The position numbers were made by a program, and so were the translations under genes. Source: Bordetella ansorpii (GTDB taxonomy: Bacteria > Pseudomonadota > Gammaproteobacteria > Burkholderiales > Burkholderiaceae_B). Taken from it: a stretch of 64,000 nt of DNA. The notes below the pieces were generated by a model that worked only from the letters and a program-made list of their open reading frames with translations, searched no databases and was not told the origin of the DNA. Shown in pieces: positions 57,219 through 64,000 of the stretch. Position 1 is the stretch's first letter. Every line of letters begins with the position of its first letter. The stretch spans positions 665,428 to 729,427 of the forward strand of contig NZ_FKIF01000010.1 in assembly GCF_900078705.1 (NCBI RefSeq), in the 5' to 3' direction.

Positions 57219-57464
57219 ATGTACAAGCAGATGCGCAGCCACGTTCCTCCCCCCCACGAGCCCGAAATGCCCGATCCGCCTCCGGGCGACCTGCCCGTGG
57301 AGCCGGATACCGACAATCCCGACATCGATCTGCCGCCGCCCGATGAAGTGCCGGGCTCGCCCAGGCGCGCCCATGGCCGGCCGGGCGGGAACCATCATCA
57401 GGACCGCCGTGGATCGGGCCTTTATCGAATGCGCCTGGTGCGCGGGCGGGCGCACTCGCTCTGA
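57219..57464 (+). CDS. Small Pro/Asp-rich hypothetical protein
   Basis: 81 residues. A proline- and aspartate-rich centre (PDPPPGDLPVEPDTDNPDI) ends in a basic tail (LYRMRLVRGRAH). GAGGTG precedes the ATG. No domain is visible. It is the third small disordered protein in this segment. Confidence 0.5.
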   Translation: MYKQMRSHVPPPHEPEMPDPPPGDLPVEPDTDNPDIDLPPPDEVPGSPRRAHGRPGGNHHQDRRGSGLYRMRLVRGRAHSL

Positions 57465-57552
57465 GGCGTGACGCGCCCGCGCCCGTTGCAGGAGATGCCT
57501 GGCCGAAAAAGGCCGGGCTTGTTCGTCCCGCGGCGGGCCAGCCCTTCCGGGA

Positions 57553-60279
57553 TCAGCGGGACACCAGGACCGCGACGGGCAGTGTGCGCAGCAGATCCCC
57601 GACGGCCAGTGTCCGGGTGGACGCCGGCAATGCCAGATTGCCCAAGGCGTCGCGCAAGCCCGCCGTGGTCAGGTTGGCGGGCAATTGAATGCGCGTGTCC
57701 CGCCACCAGGTGGCGTCGATCCGCCCGTGCGCGGGCGGTGCGCCGTCCGGCGCCGTACCCGTCATGCGCGCCGCGCAGGCGCGCGCCGCCATCACCAGGG
57801 TGGCGCCCCGTGAACCTCGGCGCGCGTATGCGATGACATGTTCCGCGCGCGCGCCTTCGACGGCCAGCGGGTGGTACGTGCCGCGCCGCAGTTCGTTTCT
57901 TTCCGCCCGCAATGCCAGCAGGCGGTGCACCAGCGCCTGTTTGATCCGGCCGTCCTGCCAGATGGCCGGATCCGCCGACGCCAGCATGCCCGGATCGGTG
58001 GCCTGGAGCGCCGCCCGCCGGACCGCATAGTCCACCGGGCGGCGGTTGTCCGGGTCCACCAGGCTGAAATCCCAGCGGTCGGTGCCTTGGTACAGGTCCG
58101 GCACGCCAGGGGCGGTCAGGCGCAGGGTGGCCTGCGCCAGGCTGTTCAGCATGCCGGGTCCCGTGAGGCGCCCGGCCCATTGCGCGACATCGCGCAGCAG
58201 CCCGTGCGAGGCCGTCCCGCCGGCGGGCGACCGGGCCGCCCGGGACAGCGCCTGCAGCACCGCGCCGCAGGCCGCCTCATAAGCCTCGTCCGGCACATAC
58301 CAGTTGCTGTCCAGCTTGGCTTCCCTGAGGGCCTTGGTCTGCCACTGGCCGACGCGCTCGCAGAAGGCGTGGACACCGTCCGCATCGGTCGGGGCCAGCG
58401 CGGGCGGCCAGGCGCCGACCAGGGTCTGCAGCAGCATGTACAGGTCGCCGGGCTGCGGCACGGGGCCGGCGGGGCCGCGGGCGTCGGCGTCGAGCACGGC
58501 GGCGCGCGCGACCCACGAACCCGCGAACGCCAGCCAGGGCTGCGGCATCTCGCTCAGCACGGCCAACCGGGCGCGCACGTCCTCGCCACGCTTGTGGTCG
58601 TGCGTGGCGGTGGCCAGCAGGGCCTGCGGATGCGCCTGGGCACGGCGCATCAGGCGTTCGTGCAACGGCTGAGGCGCCAGGGCATGCACATAAGGCGACG
58701 CCCCGACCTCATTGCGCGACAGCAGCGTGCCGCGCCGGTAGAAGTAGGTGTCCTCCAGCGCCTTGGCCGCCAGCGGCGGCGTCAGGTGGCGCAGGCGGTT
58801 CTGGGCGCGGCGGCGCAGGCGCGCGGATTCGGGGGTGTCGTCGGCGCCGGGGGGCAAGGCCAGCCAGCCCAGCAGCCGGTCGGCGATCCGGTCGGCGGCT
58901 TCGTCGGGTTCCTGCCGCGCGTCTTCCATGATGCGCTGGCCGCGCAGGGACGCGGCCTGGCAATAGGCCAGATCGGCCCGCGTGGCGCTGCCGCCTTCGC
59001 CATAGGTGCGGTACACGGGAAAGGCCACCAGCCACGGCACCAGTGCGCGCGAGATGGACTGGGGCGGGCAGTCGCAGGTGGAGGGATCCAGTCGGGCCAG
59101 CCGGGCCAGCACCCGCACCAGCGCGGCATTTTCCGCCGAGAAATGCCGCGCGAGCATCAGGCGGCGCGCGGCTTCGAGTTGCTCCGAGGGCGTGCGCGAG
59201 TCGCCGCTGAAGGCCTGCCAGCCCTGTTCCAGCACGGCCACGCCAGCGGCGTCGTGCAGCGCGGCGTTCACGTCTTCCATGAAGTCGTAGCCGGTGGTGC
59301 CGTCGGTCTGCCAGCCGCTGGGCAGGGCCTCGTCCTCGGCCAGGATCTTCTCGACCACGATATAGGGTTCGGGCTGGGCGCGGCCGCCTTGCTGGCCCGC
59401 GTGGCGCAAGTCCGCGCGCAGGCGGCGGCAGTACATGGCGGGTTGGGCCAGGCCGTCGATGTGGTCGATGCGCACCCCGTCGATCACGCCCTCGGCATAC
59501 AGGCGCAGCACCAGGGCGTGGACCGCGGCATGCACTTCGGGGCGGTCCACGCGTACCCCGGCCAGGTCGCTGATCTCGAAGAAACGGCGCCAGTTGATCT
59601 GGTCGGCCGCGGTCGGCCACCATGCCAGCCGGTAATGCTGGCGGCTCAGCAAGGCGTGCAGCGCGGCGCGGCCCGCCTCGGTCTGGGGATCATGGGCAGC
59701 CAGCGTCTGCGCCGGGACGGCCTGGCGTTCCAGGGTGCCGGGCGCCACGGGGTAGCGGCCGCCGGCCTCGATCACGTAGATCTGGCCCGCCTCGTCCCAG
59801 GTCAGGCGGATGTCGCCGTTCTGCAGCGCGGCCAGATACGGGCGGCCCAGGGTCGGGGCCAGCAGGCGGCCGGAAAGCCAGGGATCGGGATCGTGCCAGT
59901 CGATGTCGAACCAGTCGGCATAGGCGCTGTGCCGGCCGTGGGTCAGTACGTCGCGCCACCAGGCGTTGTCCCAATGAGTCGCCATGTGGTTGGGTACGAT
60001 GTCCAGCAGGATGCCCATGCCGCGCGCGCGCAGGGCGTCGGCCAGCGCGCGCAACGCCGGTTCGCCGCCCAGCTCGGGATTGACCTCGCCATGGTCGACG
60101 ACGTCGTAGCCATGCGTGGAGCCCGGCCGCGCGCGCGTGACGGGCGACAGGTAGAAGTGGCTGATGCCCAGGTCCGCGTAGTAATCGACCTGGGCGCGGG
60201 CGTGGTCCAGCGTGAAGTCCTTGTGCAGTTGCAGCCGCACGGTGGCGCGCGGGGCGCCGTCGCGATGGGGGCGGCTCAT
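57553..60279 (-). CDS. treY: Maltooligosyltrehalose synthase
   Basis: 908 residues, GH13 family. It converts the reducing end of maltodextrin into a trehalosyl unit. The start RATVRLQLHKDFTLDHARAQ, GISHFYLSPVTRARPGSTHG, the region II-type DIVPNHMATH, VRIDHIDGLA (nucleophile Asp) and a glutamate in YIVVEKILAEDE are typical TreY. It is longer than many TreY proteins. It is the last gene of treZ-malQ-treY, 37 bp after malQ. Confidence 0.94.
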   Translation of the reverse strand: MSRPHRDGAPRATVRLQLHKDFTLDHARAQVDYYADLGISHFYLSPVTRARPGSTHGYDVVDHGEVNPELGGEPALRALADALRARGMGILLDIVPNHMATHWDNAWWRDVLTHGRHSAYADWFDIDWHDPDPWLSGRLLAPTLGRPYLAALQNGDIRLTWDEAGQIYVIEAGGRYPVAPGTLERQAVPAQTLAAHDPQTEAGRAALHALLSRQHYRLAWWPTAADQINWRRFFEISDLAGVRVDRPEVHAAVHALVLRLYAEGVIDGVRIDHIDGLAQPAMYCRRLRADLRHAGQQGGRAQPEPYIVVEKILAEDEALPSGWQTDGTTGYDFMEDVNAALHDAAGVAVLEQGWQAFSGDSRTPSEQLEAARRLMLARHFSAENAALVRVLARLARLDPSTCDCPPQSISRALVPWLVAFPVYRTYGEGGSATRADLAYCQAASLRGQRIMEDARQEPDEAADRIADRLLGWLALPPGADDTPESARLRRRAQNRLRHLTPPLAAKALEDTYFYRRGTLLSRNEVGASPYVHALAPQPLHERLMRRAQAHPQALLATATHDHKRGEDVRARLAVLSEMPQPWLAFAGSWVARAAVLDADARGPAGPVPQPGDLYMLLQTLVGAWPPALAPTDADGVHAFCERVGQWQTKALREAKLDSNWYVPDEAYEAACGAVLQALSRAARSPAGGTASHGLLRDVAQWAGRLTGPGMLNSLAQATLRLTAPGVPDLYQGTDRWDFSLVDPDNRRPVDYAVRRAALQATDPGMLASADPAIWQDGRIKQALVHRLLALRAERNELRRGTYHPLAVEGARAEHVIAYARRGSRGATLVMAARACAARMTGTAPDGAPPAHGRIDATWWRDTRIQLPANLTTAGLRDALGNLALPASTRTLAVGDLLRTLPVAVLVSR

Positions 60280-60316
60280 GTCGCGGGTTCCGTCTTGAAG
60301 GGGGGGCGTGAGGCAG

Positions 60317-62458
60317 TCATCCGCGTTTTCTTCCCTGTCGTATGGCTTCGACGCGTTTCATCGCGCCCAGGTGTTCGGCCAGCCGCGCGGGCTCTTCGGG
60401 CAGGCGGCGGCGCCAGTTCGGGTGTTCGTCGATGGTGCCGGGGATGTTGGGTTGCTCGTCCAGGCCGTACAGGTCTTCCAGCGGCGCCAGCATCAGTTCG
60501 CCGGGCGATTGGGCCACGAACCGCAGCATGGCGGCCACGGGGGCCTGGGCGGGCGGGCCGCCGGGATCGGCCGCGCCGGCCTCCTGCAACGCCTGCCACA
60601 GCACGGCGCGGTCTTCGGCACGCTGTTGCCGGGCGGCTGCCGCTTCTTCTTCAGGCACGTCCTGCAGGCGCACGCGCCAGTCGATGTCGCGCCCCTGCCA
60701 CCAGCCGTGCAGCGTGGGCAGGTCGTGCGTCGTGGGCATGGCCAGGGCATGCGCCGACCAGCGGCGCGGCGGCATGAACACCGCGGGCTTGCCGCGTTGC
60801 CGTCCCGACGGATGATCGCGCTGGAACCACAGTACCTCGGTGCCCAGCAGCCCGCGCTGCTCCAGCTTGTCGTTCAGGCCTTCCGGGACGGTGCCCAGGT
60901 TTTCGCCCACGATCAACGCGCCGTGCCGGTGGGCCTCCAGGGCGGCCAGGCGCAGCAGGTCGTCCAGCGGATAGCGCAGGTAGGCCCCGTCGGCGGGCCC
61001 GGCCTGCGGCGGCACCGTCCACAGGCGCGACAGGCCCAGGATGTGGTCGATGCGCACGCCGCCCGCGTGGCGCAGGCCTGCGCGCAGCGTGTCGAGGAAG
61101 GCGCGGTAGCCGGTCGGGCGCAGCATGTGGGGCGCGAACGAGGTCACGCCCCAGGACTGGCCGGCGGCGTTGTACAGGTCGGGCGGCGCGCCCACCGTCA
61201 TGCCCGCCAGATAGGCGCGGGGATCGGCCCAGACCTGGCTGCCGTCGGTGGCCGAGCCCACGGCCATGTCGGCGATCAGACCGATGCCCATGCCGTTCTG
61301 GCGCGCCGCATCCTGCGCCTGGCGCAGGCTGTCGTCGGCCAGCCACTGGGCGAACAGGTGGAAGTCGACCTCGCGCGCGTGGGTGTCGGCGTAGGCCTGG
61401 ATGCCGTGCGCGCCGGGATGATTCGGCAACCGGGCGGGCGGCAGCTCGCGCTCGACCGCCTCGGCCTGCATGGCCTCGAACACGGCATGCGACAGCAGGG
61501 AAGGGCCGGCCGCCTGCCGCCAGGCGGCATGGCGCGCTTGCAGCGCCCGGGGCATCTGGCCGAACTGCGCGTGCAGGCGCCGCAGCACGCGCAGCCGCAT
61601 TGCCGCAGCTTGCGGCCAGGCTATCAGGTCGGCGTCTTCCAGGCGCGCCGCCTGCATGCTCAGGTCGTGCATGGCGTACCGCACGGCGTCCGCGCCCAAC
61701 ACGGCGGCGGGGCAGGCGTACAGCACATTCAGGCACAGGCGGCTGGACGGCGAGTAGGGACTGTAGCGCTCGGGCAGGGCGCTGAACATGGCGTGCGCGG
61801 GACTCATGGCAAGGGCATCGGCGCCCAGCTTGCCCGCCGTGCGGGCCAGGGCGGCCAGCGCGCCGAAGTCGCCATGGCCCAGGGTCGGGCAGGCGCCGTC
61901 GCGCTGGCGCAGGCTGCCGATCTGCACGGCAATGCCCCAGGGACGATGCGGGCGCCGGGGGGTCAGCGCGTCCATGCTCGGACCGCGGGCAGGACACACG
62001 GCCAGTGTGGTGCAGCGCTCGCCCACCAGCAGGCGGTGATAGCCGGGCCGGGCCGGCGCGGTGAAGCGCCATTGGCCGGGCGTGCCCTCCAGGCGGCCCT
62101 GCTGCACGGTGCCGTCCTCGCAATCGATGCGATAGGGGAGCGCGCCGCCCGCCGCCACGTGGACCGTGGCACCCGCGTCGCAGACCAGCAGAGGAGCCTC
62201 GGCCGCATCGCCGCGCAGGCAGTCCACCCAGGGTTCGTGCCGGGAACCCGCCTCGCCGGCCTGCGCCTTCAGCCGTTCCGAGCTGTCGCGCAACTGTTCG
62301 GGACTGCCGGCAGGCAAGTCCAGCGCCTGGAGGATGGCGCGCAAGGTGTCGGGAGAGACGCGCTGGCGGTTGCCGCCGGCGTCGGTCCAATGCTCCTGGA
62401 TCCCCGCCTGTTCCGCCAGCTCGGATAGCGCGCCCGTCGCACGCGCGGCGTCAGTCAT
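60317..62458 (-). CDS. malQ: 4-alpha-glucanotransferase (amylomaltase)
   Basis: 713 residues, GH77. It rearranges maltooligosaccharides, supplying chains of the right length to TreY. VRIDHILGLSRLW carries the nucleophile aspartate, VGENLGTVPEGL the acid/base glutamate and THDLPTLHGWWQG the third acidic residue. The ~150-residue N-terminal extension is like the long enterobacterial MalQ. Its start overlaps the treZ stop by 8 bp, so the two are coupled. Confidence 0.94.
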   Translation of the reverse strand: MTDAARATGALSELAEQAGIQEHWTDAGGNRQRVSPDTLRAILQALDLPAGSPEQLRDSSERLKAQAGEAGSRHEPWVDCLRGDAAEAPLLVCDAGATVHVAAGGALPYRIDCEDGTVQQGRLEGTPGQWRFTAPARPGYHRLLVGERCTTLAVCPARGPSMDALTPRRPHRPWGIAVQIGSLRQRDGACPTLGHGDFGALAALARTAGKLGADALAMSPAHAMFSALPERYSPYSPSSRLCLNVLYACPAAVLGADAVRYAMHDLSMQAARLEDADLIAWPQAAAMRLRVLRRLHAQFGQMPRALQARHAAWRQAAGPSLLSHAVFEAMQAEAVERELPPARLPNHPGAHGIQAYADTHAREVDFHLFAQWLADDSLRQAQDAARQNGMGIGLIADMAVGSATDGSQVWADPRAYLAGMTVGAPPDLYNAAGQSWGVTSFAPHMLRPTGYRAFLDTLRAGLRHAGGVRIDHILGLSRLWTVPPQAGPADGAYLRYPLDDLLRLAALEAHRHGALIVGENLGTVPEGLNDKLEQRGLLGTEVLWFQRDHPSGRQRGKPAVFMPPRRWSAHALAMPTTHDLPTLHGWWQGRDIDWRVRLQDVPEEEAAAARQQRAEDRAVLWQALQEAGAADPGGPPAQAPVAAMLRFVAQSPGELMLAPLEDLYGLDEQPNIPGTIDEHPNWRRRLPEEPARLAEHLGAMKRVEAIRQGRKRG

Positions 62459-64000
62459 CGCTTTCCTCGATCATCCAGACGGCGGTGGCGGCCGGCAGAG
62501 TGCCGTCGATGAGCGCCTGCGCCGCGCCGGCCATGCTTTCGAACACCAGGGTGGCCTGCGCCGAGGGGCGTTGCGCGGCAGGCAGGGCCTGCTCGTCGCG
62601 GGCGTGCAGATTCAGGTAGAGCGTGAGCACGGCGCAATCGTTCATGCGCCAGGCGGCGCGCACCGCGTGGGAACCGAGTTCCGCCGCGCCCTGGGTGCGC
62701 GCGCCCATCAAGCGCGGCGCGATCAATCGCGCGCGGACCTGCAGAAGCGCCCGGTAGTAATCGCGCCAGGCGCTGGCGTCCTTGTCGTCCGGCGACGGCC
62801 ATGGGCTGCTTCGGTCGTAGGTGCCAGGCGCGTTGGGATCGGGCACGGGATGGGCCTCGCTGCCGGAGAAGGCCGGAAACTCGGCGCGCCGGCCTTCGCG
62901 CACGGCGCGCGCCAGCTCGGGATCGCCGTGGCTGGTGAAATACAGGAAGGGTGCCCGGGCGCCGCATTCCTCGCCCATGAACACCAGCGGAATCTGCGGG
63001 GCCAGCAGCAGCGCGGCGACGGCGGCGCGCAGGGCGTGGGGGTCCACGCCGTCCAGCGCGGTCAGGCGTTCGCCCCAGCCGCGATTGCCGATCTGGTCAT
63101 GGTTCTGCAGGAAATTGACGAAGGCGGTGGGCGGCAGGCCGCTGCTGTCCTGGCCGCGCGGTGCTCCGCGCGTGGGCGGGATGTCGCCCTGGTAGACGAA
63201 GCCCGTGCCCAGGCTGCGCGCCAGCTTGCCGGCCGGATCGTCGGCGTAGTCCTGGTAATAGCCCTGGCGCTCGCCGGTCAGCAGATGGTGCAGCACGTGA
63301 TGCGCGTCGTCGTTCCACTGCGCGTCGTAGCCGGCGCGCAGCAGGTCGGCGCAGTTGTCGTCGTTCTCCAGGACCAGGTGCACGTGGCGTGGCGGCGGCA
63401 CCACGCGGCGGATGTTGCGCGCCAGTTCGGGCAGCCAGCCTTCGTCCTCGATGGCATGCACGGCGTCCAGCCGCAGCCCGTCCAGGCGGAATTCGGTCAG
63501 CCAGTACAGCGCATTGTCCTGGAAGAACCGGCGCACCTGGGGGCGGCGAAAGTCGATCGCGGCGCCCCATGGCGTCTCCAGGTCGTCGCGGAAGAACTCC
63601 GGTGCATAGCGCGACAGGTAATTGCCGTCCGGGCCGAAGTGGTTGTAGACCACGTCCAGCAGCACGCTCATGCGCAGGCCGTGGGCGGTGTCGACCAGGT
63701 ACTTCAGGTCCTCGGGCGAGCCATAGGCACGGTCCGGGGCGTATGGCAGCACCCCGTCGTAGCCCCAGTTGCGCGCGCCGGGAAAGTCGGCGATGGGCAT
63801 CAGTTCCACCGTCGTGAAGCCCATCGCGGCCAGGTCGGGCAGGCGCTCGGCCAAGCCCAGAAAGCCGCCGCACAGGCCCACGTGCGCTTCGTAGATCACC
63901 GACTCTTCCCAGGGCCGCCCCAGCCAGTCCGGATGGCGCCAGGGGTAGCCGCCGCCCGCCAGCACCACGCTGTAGCCGTGCACGTCATCGGCCTGCAGGT
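62451..64000 (-). CDS. treZ: Maltooligosyltrehalose trehalohydrolase, partial (5' end outside window)
   Basis: The frame is open to base 64000 (it reads LQADDVHGYSVVLAGGG at the edge), so the start lies beyond the window; the visible part is 515 codons plus stop. GH13 family: it releases trehalose from the product of TreY. VIYEAHVGLCGGFLGLAERL, VYNHFGPDGNYL, LRLDAVHAI (nucleophile), LVLENDDN (acid/base) and FLQNHDQIGNRGWGER are the TreZ signature set. The early carbohydrate-binding domain is mostly missing from view. Confidence 0.93.
   Translation of the reverse strand, partial: LQADDVHGYSVVLAGGGYPWRHPDWLGRPWEESVIYEAHVGLCGGFLGLAERLPDLAAMGFTTVELMPIADFPGARNWGYDGVLPYAPDRAYGSPEDLKYLVDTAHGLRMSVLLDVVYNHFGPDGNYLSRYAPEFFRDDLETPWGAAIDFRRPQVRRFFQDNALYWLTEFRLDGLRLDAVHAIEDEGWLPELARNIRRVVPPPRHVHLVLENDDNCADLLRAGYDAQWNDDAHHVLHHLLTGERQGYYQDYADDPAGKLARSLGTGFVYQGDIPPTRGAPRGQDSSGLPPTAFVNFLQNHDQIGNRGWGERLTALDGVDPHALRAAVAALLLAPQIPLVFMGEECGARAPFLYFTSHGDPELARAVREGRRAEFPAFSGSEAHPVPDPNAPGTYDRSSPWPSPDDKDASAWRDYYRALLQVRARLIAPRLMGARTQGAAELGSHAVRAAWRMNDCAVLTLYLNLHARDEQALPAAQRPSAQATLVFESMAGAAQALIDGTLPAATAVWMIEESDD

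Noticed and set aside
57838..60777. 979-residue open frame opposite treY and malQ
   Set aside because: It is a shadow of GC-rich coding on the other strand. Its composition (Gly/Arg/Val/Gln runs) has no domain, while the opposite strand encodes clear GH13 and GH77 enzymes.

Overview
The window is a GC-rich betaproteobacterial chromosome segment. The best fit is an Alcaligenaceae member of the Bordetella/Achromobacter type, judged from a Bug/TctC-family receptor, the liv/ugp transporters, RpoN, Psd and the treZ-malQ-treY block. That assignment rests on gene content and codon character; no database search was run. I saw no tRNA, rRNA, insertion sequence, prophage or CRISPR array.

Region 1 (1-20214) is a capsule locus, and it is the most interesting part. 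On the plus strand it holds the end of kpsC, then kpsS (the Kdo-glycolipid anchor enzymes of ABC-exported capsules). After an AT-rich gap come neuC-neuA-neuB, an unknown putative glycosyltransferase and a NeuS-like polysialyltransferase. The first four of these are coupled by 4-bp ATGA/GTGA overlaps, and the neuS-like gene starts inside the end of the unknown gene. An alpha/beta-hydrolase/TPR gene follows. The neu genes resemble the meningococcal siaA-B-C-D set in sequence and order, with one extra gene before the polymerase. The simplest reading is a polysialic-acid capsule. The polymerase carries an unusual C-terminal extension of about 590 residues. Facing this operon are a 2541-residue type I fatty acid/polyketide synthase (WcbR/RkpA type) and an alpha-oxoamine synthase (WcbT/RkpG type), a pair that could make an amino-ketone lipid.

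Region 2 (20723-34581) holds a small serine hydrolase, a LivJ receptor, the ugpBAEC operon, proC, a VUT/YhhQ transporter, a shortened HTH protein, and a second livJ with livHMGF. Strong hairpins separate each receptor gene from its permease genes.

Region 3 (34582-43460) starts with a relic of a LysR gene. Then comes a probable D-amino-acid utilisation locus: Bug receptor, N-acyl-D-amino-acid deacylase and aspartate racemase on one strand, and a divergent LysR regulator with an N-carbamoyl-D-amino-acid hydrolase on the other. GST, EamA, DUF423 and MetQ-like genes follow.

Region 4 (43573-57464) holds psd, a hypothetical gene, DUF2076 and TerC genes, rpoN flanked by two sigma-54 activators, and a run of stress-type genes: a ThDP enzyme, two DUF883 proteins, an SDR and small disordered proteins.

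Region 5 (57553-64000) is the minus-strand treZ (partial)-malQ-treY operon for trehalose synthesis from maltodextrins.
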